Source: Pogostemon cablin (Eukaryota > Streptophyta > Magnoliopsida > Lamiales > Lamiaceae). From it: DNA of 64,000 bases. Within the stretch, counting starts at the first letter, position 1. Each line of letters begins with the position of its first letter. The notes under the pieces were generated by a model, which did no database searches, was not told the origin of the DNA, and saw nothing but the letters and a program-made list of their open reading frames with translations. Made by a program: the position numbers and the translations under genes. The DNA lies in contig JAHCLQ010000862.1 in NCBI GenBank assembly GCA_023678885.1, positions 1-64,000 of the forward strand, read 5' to 3'. Below are positions 20,487 to 34,703 of this stretch, one piece after another.

Positions 20487-22165
20487 ATATGCATCATAAC
20501 GAAGTAAATATGCATCGAAATAAAGGAAATATTGTTCGCAATTTAGTAAATACGCATCAAAATTAAGGAAATATTCATCAAAACGATGGAAATGTTGATC
20601 GGAATGAAGTAATTATGCATCAAAATGAAGAAAAATGCATCGAATCGAAGGAAATTCTAATCTTAATAATGTAAATATGCTTCAAAATGAAGAAAATACG
20701 CATCGAAACGAATGACATGTTGATCGTAGTGAAGTAAATATGCATCAAAATGAAAGAAATATGCATCAAAATGAAGTAAATATGCATCAAAATAAAGTAA
20801 ATATACATCGAAACGAAGGAAATATGCATCGAAATGAAGGAAATATGCATTGAATTGAAGTAAATATGCATAAAAATAAAGTAAATATACATCGAAACGA
20901 AGGAAATACGCATCAAAATGAAGGAAATATGCATAGTAACGAAGGAAATGTTGATCTTAATGGAGTAAATATGTTGATCGTAATGAAGTAAATATGCATC
21001 AAAATGAAGAAAATATGCATTAAAACGAAGGAAATATGCATCAAAATAAAGTAAATATGCATCAAAATGAAGGAAATATGAATCAAAATATAGGAAATAT
21101 TGATCGTAATTAAATAAATATGCATTAAAATGACGGAAATATACATCGCAATGAAGTAAATATGCATGAAAATGAAGTAAATATGCATCAAAATGAAGAA
21201 AATATGCATCGAATCGAAGGAAATGCTAATCTTAATGAAGTAAATATGCTTCAAAATGAAGAAAATATGCATCGAAACGAAGGACATGTTGATCGTAGTG
21301 AAGTAAATATGCATCAAAATGAAGTAAATTTACATCGAAATGAAATTAATGTTGATCGTAATGAAGTAAATATCCATCAAAATGAAGTAAATATGCATCG
21401 AAACGAAGGAAATGTGGATCGTAAATTAGTAAATATGCATCAAAATGAAGTAAATATCAATCAAAATGAAAGAAATATGCATCGAAACGAAGTAAATATA
21501 CATAAAAATTTGAATCAAAATGAAGTAAATATGCATCGAAACGAGAAAATACGCATCAAAATGAAGGAAATATTGATCGTAATGAAGTAAATATCCATCA
21601 TAATGAAGTAAATATTCATCGAAACGAAGGAAATGCTAATCGTAATTTAGTAAATATGCATCATAATTAAGTAAATATCAATCGAAACGAAAAAAATATG
21701 CATCAGAACAAAGTAAATATGCATAAAAACGAAGGAACTATTGATCATAATGAAGTAAATATGCATCAAAATGAAGGAAATATGCATCGAAATGAAGTAA
21801 ATATGTATCAAAATGAAGTAAATATATATCGAAACGAAGGAAATATGCATCGAAATGAAGGAAATGTGCATCGTAACGAAGGAAATGTTGATCGTAACGA
21901 AGTAAAAATATTGATCGTAATGAAGTAAATATGCATCAAATTGAAGGAAATATGCATCAAAACGAAGGAAATATGCATCAAAATAAAATAAATATGCATC
22001 AAAAAGGAAGGAAATATGCATCAAAATAAAGGAAATATTCATCAAATAGAAGTAAATATGCATCAAAATGATGTAAATATACATCAAAACGAAAGAAATA
22101 TGCATCAAAATATAGTAAATATACATCAAAACGAAAGAAATATGCATCAAAATATAGTAAATATG
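20487..22165 (+). repeat. 21-bp satellite array between solo LTR copies 2 and 3
   Basis: This repeats 16652-18330 at an offset of 3,835 bp. It includes the shared AAAAAGGAAGGAAAT variant (18166 and 22001 regions), which copy 1 lacks. The duplication junction is at 20615-20630. There is no gene in it. Confidence 0.95.
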
Positions 22166-24321
22166 TATAATATCTTAGTTCAACTAGATTTTTTTTAGAA
22201 AGCCCAAAACCTATTTATTTATTTTTATAGCCCAAAAGGCCAGCCCAATTAAGCCCAACTAGATTTTTTTTAGAAAGCCCAAACTTATTTATTTATTTAT
22301 TTTGTGGCCCAAAGTTTCAATCCACTTAAATGGCCTGATATATAATTAGTAAGGATAAAGTTAAAAAAAAAAAGAGAGAGAAGAACAGGAGAAGAAAAGC
22401 AAAAGAGGGGAAAGAAAAGAGTGAAGAGGAGAAACCCTTGTTGATCAAATTCTCCCTTAAAACCCTCATCCTAGGTGGTTTCTAAATTGTTTTGAGGTAA
22501 GTGGTGTGTGAATTAAGCTTCCTTCTTCCATGATTTTGTAATTTTGTGGGGGGTTTTTCTTTTTGGTATGTGGGTAATTTGCAGACTGTTCGAACTGATT
22601 TTGACATAGCTATTGCCCTCGAAACTTTGCAAACTTAATTTCTGTACGTAGCGGAACTCGTTAGCTTTCCGTAGCCACTTGAAACTCCTCAATCCGATTA
22701 TTCTACAATTAGTTATGATTTTTCTCGTAAACTGCCGCTAGCTGGAAAATTTCAGAATTTTTATGTCGAATTCAAACTTATTTTTTTATCGTTTCGTTTA
22801 GTTAATGTATTGAAACGGTTATATGGGATTGGGAACTGATGTTAAGGAGTTACATGCCATTTTTATTTAATATCGACTCGTTCGAACTCGATTAGGATTT
22901 GTTTTTAGCAATGAAAGGGATGTTAACGCTAATAGTTAGTTATATTTAATTTGTCTTTAATTGCTCATCTCCTGTCTAGGTAAAGAACCATCGACGAAGG
23001 GCAAGGGACCGACTTCAGATTCCGGAGAGAGTTAATCACTTCCTTGTGAGTTGATAATTCGGGAACACCTTCTCTTGTGGGAAGTGTGGACCCTCGATAA
23101 ATGTGCATTTATTTTAGTTTTAGTTAATTGATAAGAAAATTATTTGGTATTATGTTATGTGGTAAAGAGCCTGATTGGCTCGATTGCTCTGGTTAGAGTC
23201 ATGTTAGCCATTTATGAGTATTATTGATTTCTGGTTATTCTTGTGTGCTAATTAAGACTCTAACTTGAGTCGTTATTCATCTTATGATGCACATGCATAT
23301 GTATGCCTGGTACCAAGGTTAATTAGCCCGAATTGGTCACGGTTCGGGTGAGTTGGAGCGACATTGATTAAGTAGCCCGAATTGTCGCGGTTCGGGTGAG
23401 TTAGAGTGACAACCAAGTTGCCCGTGATTGGCAAACCTGGGTGAGTTAGATCTAACGGGGCACCTGTCCATTTGCCAAATACTGATACTCTGGAGGGTGA
23501 TCGTTAGATGGATCAGTCTATTATAGGCTCAGTCAACGTCATCGGTGTGGGACATGCATGTCATATATGTTTATATGTTTGATCATTTCAAGTATTCACG
23601 TCGATATTGAATTGTGAACTTTAGCACTTGGCGTATTGAGAAAGAATATTAATGTGCATTTTATCTAGAGTAACGTGACGGGCTTGGACTGTCTCTCGAC
23701 GGAGAGCTCAGTTCGTAAATGTGCACTAAGGTTTTTATTTTCATTAATATGTATACTGAGTGAGAAATAGTTATTGTGGGACGAAATGTGGGATTTTATG
23801 TTATGAACCGCGAGTGGAATACATGCTTCGTATAAGGGTCGGGGTGACCGGCTTATCACCTCACTGAGATAGTGGTTTTGCTCACCCCCATCATTCTTTC
23901 CTTTTCAGGCTGTTGATATAATTTTGGTTGGAGGTTTTCCTATCGTTTGCTCGTCATCCAATCCGTGTTTTGGGTACTTTCTCTTTTATGTAAATTGACG
24001 GATTCATTGGCGAGATTGTATAGTTTATATTTGGTGACCCCCTTGATGTTTTTTTGTACCTTCGCGATGTTATATTGTTCATGCATATTTTATTTAAACT
24101 AAGTTACACCGTTATATTTTGTACCTTTGTAAATCCTTGTTGATACTTTTTGAGATGATGTCCTCGGGTTGTACCCGTTGTTATCAGTTGTTCATCTCTA
24201 CAGGTACTTGATAGCAAGCCTTACGTTTTCTATAAACTTTGTGGAGTGGAGTGCACCAATTCTGCGAAATTTATGGTTAACGTGGCGGTTGTCGCGTTCT
24301 GTCTGGGGTCGGGGCGTGACA
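22166..24321 (+). mobile_element. Solo LTR, copy 3 (2,156 bp)
   Basis: Same ends, ATATG flanks and 68-bp deletion as copies 1 and 2, at an offset of exactly 3,835 bp from copy 2. Only scattered single-base differences were seen. On its right the satellite continues without the duplication jump, so this is the last unit of the tandem block. Confidence 0.95.
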
Positions 24322-24465
24322 ATATGCATCATAACGAAGTAAATATGCATCGAAATAAAGGAAATATTGTTCGCAATTTAGTAAATACGCATCAAAATTA
24401 AGGAAATATTCATCAAAACGATGGAAATGTTGATCGGAATGAAGTAATTATGCATCAAAATGAAG

Positions 24466-27055
24466 GAAATATGCATCGAAATGAAGTAAATATGCATCAA
24501 AATGAAGTAAATATACATGGAAACGAAGGAAATATGCATCGAAATGAAGGAAATATATATCGAATCGAAGGAAATATTGATCGTAATGAAGTAAATATGC
24601 ATCAAAATAAAGGAAATGTGCATCGAAACGAAGGAAATGTTGATCGTAGTGAAGTAAATATGCATCAAAATGAAATAAATATGCATCAAAATGAAGGAAA
24701 TGTTGATCTTAATAAAGTAATTATGCATCAAAATGAAGTAAATATGCATCAAAATGAAGTAAATATTGATCGTAACGAAGTAAATATGCATCAAAATGAA
24801 GTAAATATGCATCGAAACGAAAGAAATATGAATCGAAACAAAGGAAATATTGATCGTAATGAGGTAAATATGCATTAAAATAAAGTAAATATGCATCGAA
24901 ACGAAGAAAATGTTGATCGTAATGAATTAAATATGCATCAAAATGAAGAAAATATGCATAAAAATGAAGGAAATATGGATCGTAATGAAGTAAATATGCA
25001 TCAAAATGAAGGAAATAAGCAACGAAACGAAGTAAATATGCATCAAAATGAAATAAATATACATCAAAACGAAGGAATTATGCATCGAAATGAAGGAAAT
25101 ATGCATCGAAACGAAGAAAATGTTGATCGAAATGAAGTAAATAGGCATCAAAACGAAGTAAATATACATCAAAACAAAGGAAATATGCATCAAAATGAAA
25201 TAAATATGCATCAAAATGAAGGAAATGTTGATCTTAATAAAGTAATTATGCATCAAAATGAAGTAAATATGCATCAAAATGAAATAAATATTTATCGTAA
25301 CGAAGTAAATATGCATCAAAATGAAGTAAATATGCATCGAAACGAAATAAATGTGAATCGAAACGAAGGAAATGTTGATCGTAATCTGGTAAATATGCAT
25401 CGAATCGTAGAAAATATTGATCGTAATGAATTAAATATGCATAAAAATGAAGAAAATATGCATAAAAATAAAAGAAATATGGATCGTAATGAAGTAAATA
25501 TGCTTCAAAATGAAGTAAATAAGCATCGAAACGAAGTAAATATGCATCAAAATGAAATAAATATACATCAAAACGAAGGAAATATGCATCGAAACGAAGG
25601 AAATATTGATCGTAATGAAGTAAAAATGTTGATTGTAATGAAGTAAATATGCATCAAAATGATGAGAATATGCATCAAAAAGAAGTAAATATGCATCAAA
25701 ATGATGGAAATATGCATCAAAACGAAGGAAATGTTGATCGTAATTTAGTAAATATGCATCAAAACGAAGTAAATATGCATCAAAATGAAGGAAATATTGT
25801 TCTCATATTTAGTAAATACGCATCAAAATTAAGGAAATATTCATCAAAACGATGGAAATGTTGATCTGAATGAAGTAATTATGCATCAAAATGAAGGAAA
25901 TATGCATCGAAATGAAATAAATATGCATCAAAATGAAGTAAATATACATGGAAACGAAGGAAATATGCATCGAAATGAAGGAAATATGTATCGAATCGAA
26001 GGAAATATTGATCGTAATGAAGTAAATATGCATCAAATAAAGGAAATGTGCATCGAAACGAAGGAAATGTTGATCGTAGTGAAGTAAATATGCATCAAAA
26101 TGAAATAAATATACATCAAAATGAAGGAAATGTTGATCTTAATAAAGTAATTATGCATCAAAATGAAGTAAATACGCATCAAAATGAAGTAAATATTGAT
26201 CGTAACGAAGTAAATATGCATAAAAATGAAGTAAATATGCATCGAAACGAAAGAAATATGAATCGAAACGAAGGAAATATTGATCGTAATGAGATAAATA
26301 TGCATTAAAATAAAGTAAATATGCATCGAAACGAAGAAAATGTTGATCGTAATGAATTAAATATGCATCAAAATGAATAAAATATGCATAAAAATGAAGG
26401 AAATATGGATCGTAATGAAGTAAATATGCATCAAAATAAAGGAAATAAGCATCAAAATGAAATAAATATACATCAAAACGAAGGAATTATGCATCGAAAT
26501 GAAGGAAATATGCATCGAAACGAAGAAAATGTTGATCGAAATGAAGTAAATATACATCAAAACAAAGGAAATATGCATCAAAATGAAATAAATATGCATC
26601 AAAATGAAGGAAATGTTGATCTTAATAAAGTAATTATGCATCAAAATGAAGTAAATATGCATCAAAATGAAGTAAATATTGATCGTAACGAAGTAAATAT
26701 GCATCAAAATGAAGTAAATATGCATCGAAACGAAATAAATGTGAATCAAAACGAAGGAAATGTTGATCGTAATCAGGTAAATATGCATTAAAATAAAGTA
26801 AATATGCATCGAAACGTAGAAAATATTGATCGTAATGAATTAAATATGCATCAAAATGAAGAAAATATGCATAAAAATAAAGGAAATATGGATCGTAATG
26901 AATTAAATATGCTACAAAATGAAGTAAATAAGTATCGAAACGAAGTAAATATGCATCAAAATGAAATAAATATACAACAAAACGAAGGAAATATGCATCG
27001 AAACGAAGGAAATATTGATCGTAATGAAGTAAAAATATTGATTGTAATGAAGTAA
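24466..27055 (+). repeat. Higher-order repeats, diverged copies ending at ~25,646 and ~27,055
   Basis: Two related units end in the phase-slip monomer, about 1,409 bp apart. They share the order GTACAT-GGAAACG, GATCTTAATAAAG, GAATCGAAACG and CATTAAAATAAAG found in all later units. The first contains extra monomers (for example GGCATCAAAACG) that the second lacks. Confidence 0.7.
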
Positions 27056-30000
27056 ATATGCATCAAAATGATGGGAATATGCATCAAAAAGAAGTAAATA
27101 TACATCAAAATGACGGAAATATGCATCAAAACGAAGGAAATGTTGATCGTAATTTAGTAAATATGCATCGAAATGAAGGAAATATTGTTTCAATTTAGTA
27201 AATACACATCAAAATTAAGGAAATATTCATCAAAACGATGGAAATGTTGATCGGAATGAAGTAATTATGCATCAAAATGAAGGAAATATGCATCGAAATG
27301 AAGTAAATATGCATCAAAATGAAGTAAATATACATGGAAACGAAGGAAATATGCATCGAAATGAAGGAAATATGTATCGAATCGAAGGAAATATTGATCG
27401 TAATGAAGTAAATATGCATCAAAATAAAGGAAATGTGCATCGAAACGAAGGAAATGTTGATCGTAGTGAAGTAAATATGCATCAAAATGAAATAAATATG
27501 CATCAAAATGAAAGAAATGTTGATCTTAATAAAGTAATTATGCATCAAAATGAAGTAAATATGCATCAAAATGAAGTAAATATTGATCGTAACGAAGTAA
27601 ATATGCATAAAAACGAAGTAAATATGCATCGAAACGAAAGAAATATGAATCGAAACGATGGAAATATTGATCGTAATGAGGTAAATATTCATTAAAATAA
27701 AGTAAATATGCATCGAAACGAAGAAAATGTTGATCGTAATGAATTAAATATGCATCAAAATGAAGAAAATATGCATAAAAATGAAGGAAATATGGATCGT
27801 AATGAAGTAAATATGCATCAAAATAAAGGAAATAAGCATCGAAACGAAGTAAATATGCATCAAAATGAAATAAATATACCTCAAAACGAAGGAATTATGC
27901 ATCGAAATGAAGGAAATATGGATCGAAACGAATATAATGTTGATCAAAATGAAGTAAATAGGCATCAAAATGAAGTAAATATACATCAAAACAAAGAAAA
28001 TATGCATCAAAATGAAGGAAATGTTGATCTTAATAAAGTAATTATGCATCAAAATGTAGTAAATATGCATCAAAATGAAGTAAATATTGATTGTAACGAA
28101 GTAAATATGCATCAAAATGAAGTAAATATGCATCGAAACGAAATAAATGTGAATCGAAACGAAGGAAATGTTGATCGTAATTAGGTAAATATGCATTAAA
28201 ATAAAGTAAATATGCATCGAAACGTAGAAAATATTGATCGTAATGAATTAAATATGCATCAAAATGAAGAAAATATGCATAAAAATGAAGGAAATATGGA
28301 TCGTAATGAAGTAAATATGCATCAAAATAAAGGAAATAAGCATCGAAACGAAGTAAATATGCATCAAAATGAAATAAATATACATCAAAACGAAGGAATT
28401 ATGCATCGAAATGAAGGAAATATGGATCGAAACGAATATAATGTTGATCAAAATGAAGTAAATAGGCATCAAAATGAAGTAAATATACATCAAAACAAAG
28501 AAAATATGCATCAAAATGAAGGAAATGTTGATCTTAATAAAGTAATTATGCATCAAAATGAAGTAAATATGCATCAAAATGAAGTAAATATTGATTGTAA
28601 CGAAGTAAATATGCATCAAAATGAAGTAAATATGCATCGAAACGAAATAAATGTGAATCGAAACGAAGGAAATGTTGATCGTAATCAGGTAAATATGCAT
28701 TAAAATAAAGTAAATATGCATCGAAACGTAGAAAATATTGATCGTAATGAATTAAATATGCATCAAAATGAAGAAAATATGCATAAAAATAAAGGAAATA
28801 TGGATCGTAATGAAGTAAATATGCTTCAAAATGAAGTAAATAAGTATCGAAACGAAGTAAATATGCATCAAAATGAAATAAATATACAACAAAACGAAGG
28901 AAATATGCATCGAAACGAAGGAAATATTGATCGTAATGAAGTAAAAATGTTGATTGTAATGAAGTAAATATGCATCAAAATGATGGGAATATGCATCAAA
29001 AAGAAGTAAATATACATCAAAATGACGGAAATATGCATCAAAACGAAGGAAATGTTGATCGTAATTTAGTAAATATGCATCGAAATGAAGGAAATATTGT
29101 TTCAATTTAGTAAATACGCATCAAAATTAAGGAAATATTCATCAAAACGATGGAAATGTTGATCGGAATGAAGTAATTATGCATCAAAATGAAGGAAATA
29201 TGCATCGAAATGAAGTAAATATGCATCAAAATGAAGTAAATATACATGGAAACGAAGGAAATATGCATCGAAATGAAGGAAATATGTATCGAATCGAAGG
29301 AAATATTGATCGTAATGAAGTAAATATGCATCAAAATAAAGGAAATGTGCATCGAAACGAAGGAAATGTTGATCGTAGTGAAGTAAATATGCATCAAAAT
29401 GAAATAAATATGCATCAAAATGAAAGAAATGTTGATCTTAATAAAGTAATTATGCATCAAAATGAAGTAAATATGCATCAAAATGAAGTAAATATTGATC
29501 GTAACGAAGTAAATATGCATAAAAACGAAGTAAATATGCATCGAAACGAAAGAAATATGAATCGAAACGATGGAAATATTGATCGTAATGAGGTAAATAT
29601 TCATTAAAATAAAGTAAATATGCATCGAAACGAAGAAAATGTTGATCGTAATGAATTAAATATGCATCAAAATGAAGAAAATATGCATAAAAATGAAGGA
29701 AATATGGATCGTAATGAAGTAAATATGCATCAAAATAAAGGAAATAAGCATCGAAACGAAGTAAATATGCATCAAAATGAAATAAATATACCTCAAAACG
29801 AAGGAATTATGCATCGAAATGAAGGAAATATGGATCGAAACGAATATAATGTTGATCAAAATGAAGTAAATAGGCATCAAAATGAAGTAAATATACATCA
29901 AAACAAAGAAAATATGCATCAAAATGAAGGAAATGTTGATCTTAATAAAGTAATTATGCATCAAAATGTAGTAAATATGCATCAAAATGAAGTAAATATT

Positions 30001-33000
30001 GATTGTAACGAAGTAAATATGCATCAAAATGAAGTAAATATGCATCGAAACGAAATAAATGTGAATCGAAACGAAGGAAATGTTGATCGTAATTAGGTAA
30101 ATATGCATTAAAATAAAGTAAATATGCATCGAAACGTAGAAAATATTGATCGTAATGAATTAAATATGCATCAAAATGAAGAAAATATGCATAAAAATGA
30201 AGGAAATATGGATCGTAATGAAGTAAATATGCATCAAAATAAAGGAAATAAGCATCGAAACGAAGTAAATATGCATCAAAATGAAATAAATATACATCAA
30301 AACGAAGGAATTATGCATCGAAATGAAGGAAATATGGATCGAAACGAATATAATGTTGATCAAAATGAAGTAAATAGGCATCAAAATGAAGTAAATATAC
30401 ATCAAAACAAAGAAAATATGCATCAAAATGAAGGAAATGTTGATCTTAATAAAGTAATTATGCATCAAAATGAAGTAAATATGCATCAAAATGAAGTAAA
30501 TATTGATTGTAACGAAGTAAATATGCATCAAAATGAAGTAAATATGCATCGAAACGAAATAAATGTGAATCGAAACGAAGGAAATGTTGATCGTAATCAG
30601 GTAAATATGCATTAAAATAAAGTAAATATGCATCGAAACGTAGAAAATATTGATCGTAATGAATTAAATATGCATCAAAATGAAGAAAATATGCATAAAA
30701 ATAAAGGAAATATGGATCGTAATGAAGTAAATATGCTTCAAAATGAAGTAAATAAGTATCGAAACGAAGTAAATATGCATCAAAATGAAATAAATATACA
30801 ACAAAACGAAGGAAATATGCATCGAAACGAAGGAAATATTGATCGTAATGAAGTAAAAATGTTGATTGTAATGAAGTAAATATGCATCAAAATGATGGGA
30901 ATATGCATCAAAAAGAAGTAAATATACATCAAAATGACGGAAATATGCATCAAAACGAAGGAAATGTTGATCGTAATTTAGTAAATATGCATCGAAATGA
31001 AGGAAATATTGTTTCAATTTAGTAAATACGCATCAAAATTAAGGAAATATTCATCAAAACGATGGAAATGTTGATCGGAATGAAGTAATTATGCATCAAA
31101 ATGAAGGAAATATGCATCGAAATGAAGTAAATATGCATCAAAATGAAGTAAATATACATGGAAACGAAGGAAATATGCATCGAAATGAAGGAAATATGTA
31201 TCGAATCGAAGGAAATATTGATCGTAATGAAGTAAATATGCATCAAAATAAAGGAAATGTGCATCGAAACGAAGGAAATGTTGATCGTAGTGAAGTAAAT
31301 ATGCATCAAAATGAAATAAATATGCATCAAAATGAAAGAAATGTTGATCTTAATAAAGTAATTATGCATCAAAATGAAGTAAATATGCATCAAAATGAAG
31401 TAAATATTGATCGTAACGAAGTAAATATGCATAAAAACGAAGTAAATATGCATCGAAACGAAAGAAATATGAATCGAAACGATGGAAATATTGATCGTAA
31501 TGAGGTAAATATTCATTAAAATAAAGTAAATATGCATCGAAACGAAGAAAATGTTGATCGTAATGAATTAAATATGCATCAAAATGAAGAAAATATGCAT
31601 AAAAATGAAGGAAATATGGATCGTAATGAAGTAAATATGCATCAAAATAAAGGAAATAAGCATCGAAACGAAGTAAATATGCATCAAAATGAAATAAATA
31701 TACCTCAAAACGAAGGAATTATGCATCGAAATGAAGGAAATATGGATCGAAACGAATATAATGTTGATCAAAATGAAGTAAATAGGCATCAAAATGAAGT
31801 AAATATACATCAAAACAAAGAAAATATGCATCAAAATGAAGGAAATGTTGATCTTAATAAAGTAATTATGCATCAAAATGTAGTAAATATGCATCAAAAT
31901 GAAGTAAATATTGATTGTAACGAAGTAAATATGCATCAAAATGAAGTAAATATGCATCGAAACGAAATAAATGTGAATCGAAACGAAGGAAATGTTGATC
32001 GTAATTAGGTAAATATGCATTAAAATAAAGTAAATATGCATCGAAACGTAGAAAATATTGATCGTAATGAATTAAATATGCATCAAAATGAAGAAAATAT
32101 GCATAAAAATGAAGGAAATATGGATCGTAATGAAGTAAATATGCATCAAAATAAAGGAAATAAGCATCGAAACGAAGTAAATATGCATCAAAATGAAATA
32201 AATATACATCAAAACGAAGGAATTATGCATCGAAATGAAGGAAATATGGATCGAAACGAATATAATGTTGATCAAAATGAAGTAAATAGGCATCAAAATG
32301 AAGTAAATATACATCAAAACAAAGAAAATATGCATCAAAATGAAGGAAATGTTGATCTTAATAAAGTAATTATGCATCAAAATGAAGTAAATATGCATCA
32401 AAATGAAGTAAATATTGATTGTAACGAAGTAAATATGCATCAAAATGAAGTAAATATGCATCGAAACGAAATAAATGTGAATCGAAACGAAGGAAATGTT
32501 GATCGTAATCAGGTAAATATGCATTAAAATAAAGTAAATATGCATCGAAACGTAGAAAATATTGATCGTAATGAATTAAATATGCATCAAAATGAAGAAA
32601 ATATGCATAAAAATAAAGGAAATATGGATCGTAATGAAGTAAATATGCTTCAAAATGAAGTAAATAAGTATCGAAACGAAGTAAATATGCATCAAAATGA
32701 AATAAATATACAACAAAACGAAGGAAATATGCATCGAAACGAAGGAAATATTGATCGTAATGAAGTAAAAATGTTGATTGTAATGAAGTAAATATGCATC
32801 AAAATGATGGGAATATGCATCAAAAAGAAGTAAATATACATCAAAATGACGGAAATATGCATCAAAACGAAGGAAATGTTGATCGTAATTTAGTAAATAT
32901 GCATCGAAATGAAGGAAATATTGTTTCAATTTAGTAAATACGCATCAAAATTAAGGAAATATTCATCAAAACGATGGAAATGTTGATCGGAATGAAGTAA

Positions 33001-34703
33001 TTATGCATCAAAATGAAGGAAATATGCATCGAAATGAAGTAAATATGCATCAAAATGAAGTAAATATACATGGAAACGAAGGAAATATGCATCGAAATGA
33101 AGGAAATATGTATCGAATCGAAGGAAATATTGATCGTAATGAAGTAAATATGCATCAAAATAAAGGAAATGTGCATCGAAACGAAGGAAATGTTGATCGT
33201 AGTGAAGTAAATATGCATCAAAATGAAATAAATATGCATCAAAATGAAAGAAATGTTGATCTTAATAAAGTAATTATGCATCAAAATGAAGTAAATATGC
33301 ATCAAAATGAAGTAAATATTGATCGTAACGAAGTAAATATGCATAAAAACGAAGTAAATATGCATCGAAACGAAAGAAATATGAATCGAAACGATGGAAA
33401 TATTGATCGTAATGAGGTAAATATTCATTAAAATAAAGTAAATATGCATCGAAACGAAGAAAATGTTGATCGTAATGAATTAAATATGCATCAAAATGAA
33501 GAAAATATGCATAAAAATGAAGGAAATATGGATCGTAATGAAGTAAATATGCATCAAAATAAAGGAAATAAGCATCGAAACGAAGTAAATATGCATCAAA
33601 ATGAAATAAATATACCTCAAAACGAAGGAATTATGCATCGAAATGAAGGAAATATGGATCGAAACGAATATAATGTTGATCAAAATGAAGTAAATAGGCA
33701 TCAAAATGAAGTAAATATACATCAAAACAAAGAAAATATGCATCAAAATGAAGGAAATGTTGATCTTAATAAAGTAATTATGCATCAAAATGTAGTAAAT
33801 ATGCATCAAAATGAAGTAAATATTGATTGTAACGAAGTAAATATGCATCAAAATGAAGTAAATATGCATCGAAACGAAATAAATGTGAATCGAAACGAAG
33901 GAAATGTTGATCGTAATTAGGTAAATATGCATTAAAATAAAGTAAATATGCATCGAAACGTAGAAAATATTGATCGTAATGAATTAAATATGCATCAAAA
34001 TGAAGAAAATATGCATAAAAATGAAGGAAATATGGATCGTAATGAAGTAAATATGCATCAAAATAAAGGAAATAAGCATCGAAACGAAGTAAATATGCAT
34101 CAAAATGAAATAAATATACATCAAAACGAAGGAATTATGCATCGAAATGAAGGAAATATGGATCGAAACGAATATAATGTTGATCAAAATGAAGTAAATA
34201 TGCATCAAAATGAAGTAAATATACATCAAAACAAAGAAAATATGCATCAAAATGAAGGAAATGTTGATCTTAATAAAGTAATTATGCATCAAAATGAAGT
34301 AAATATGCATCAAAATGAAGTAAATATTGATTGTAACGAAGTAAATATGCATCAAAATGAAGTAAATATGCATCGAAACGAAATAAATGTGAATCGAAAC
34401 GAAGGAAATATTGATCGTAATGAAGTAAATATGCATTAAAATAAAGTAAATATGCATCGAAACGTAGAAAATATTGATCGTAATGAATTAAATATGCATC
34501 AAAATGAAGAAAATATGCATAAAAATAAAGGAAATATGGATCGTAATGAAGTAAATATGCTTCAAAATGAAGTAAATAAGCATCGAAACGAAGTAAATAT
34601 GCATCAAAATGAAATAAATATACATCAAAACGAAGGTAATATGCATCGAAACGAAGGAAATATTGATCGCAGTGAAGTAAAAATGTTGATTGTAATGAAG
34701 TAA
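27056..34703 (+). repeat. Four tandem 1,912-bp higher-order repeats, nearly identical
   Basis: Units run about 27056-28967, 28968-30879, 30880-32791 and 32792-34703, with a constant offset of 1,912 bp. Each contains a 504-bp internal duplication (for example 27708-28184 against 28212-28703; 24 monomers). A private variant, ATTGTTTCAATTTAG, takes the place of ATTGTTCGCAATTTAG elsewhere. Only a few differences were seen, for example ACACATC against ACGCATC near 27200 and changes near 34200 and 34410 in the last unit. The block is a recent local amplification. Confidence 0.92.
28941..28963 (+). repeat. Phase-slip monomer (23 bp), example of a recurring marker
   Basis: The monomer here has core AAAAATGTTGATTGTAATG and spans 23 rather than 21 bases from GTAA to GTAA. 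It shifts the phase of the array by two. The same form recurs about once per higher-order unit, ending near 25,646, 27,055, 28,967, 30,879, 32,791, 34,703, 36,471, 37,606, 40,380, 41,704, 43,687, 45,129, 52,982, 56,417, 60,759 and 62,209, among others. It is a convenient unit boundary. Confidence 0.85.

Larger units (their letters stand above)
12965..24465 (+). repeat. Three tandem 3.83-kb units (satellite plus solo LTR)
   Basis: The units are 12965-16795 (3,831 bp), 16796-20630 (3,835 bp) and 20631-24465 (3,835 bp). Each holds about 1.5 kb of satellite, one solo LTR and about 144 bp of satellite. Every junction lies in the same 16-base stretch ATGCATCAAAATGAAG, which also occurs at 12949-12964 and 24450-24465. 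That is what unequal exchange between two misaligned monomers would leave. All three LTRs share one target-site duplication and one deletion. Confidence 0.92.

Noticed and set aside
14499..24321. Three independent solo-LTR insertions
   Set aside because: Identical target-site duplication, a shared 68-bp deletion and matching flanking satellite show one insertion copied by tandem duplication.
24891..25646. Plus-strand 251-codon frame of N-E-V-N-M-H-Q heptads
   Set aside because: Same cause. A stop in CATTAAAAT is conserved in most higher-order units, no start context or flanking gene structure is present, and substitutions follow CpG change rather than codon position.
28716..28967. 83-codon frame repeated about twenty times at ~1.45-kb spacing
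   Set aside because: Its repetition reflects the higher-order repeat itself, and its end is set by the phase-slip monomer. There is no sign of selection for protein.
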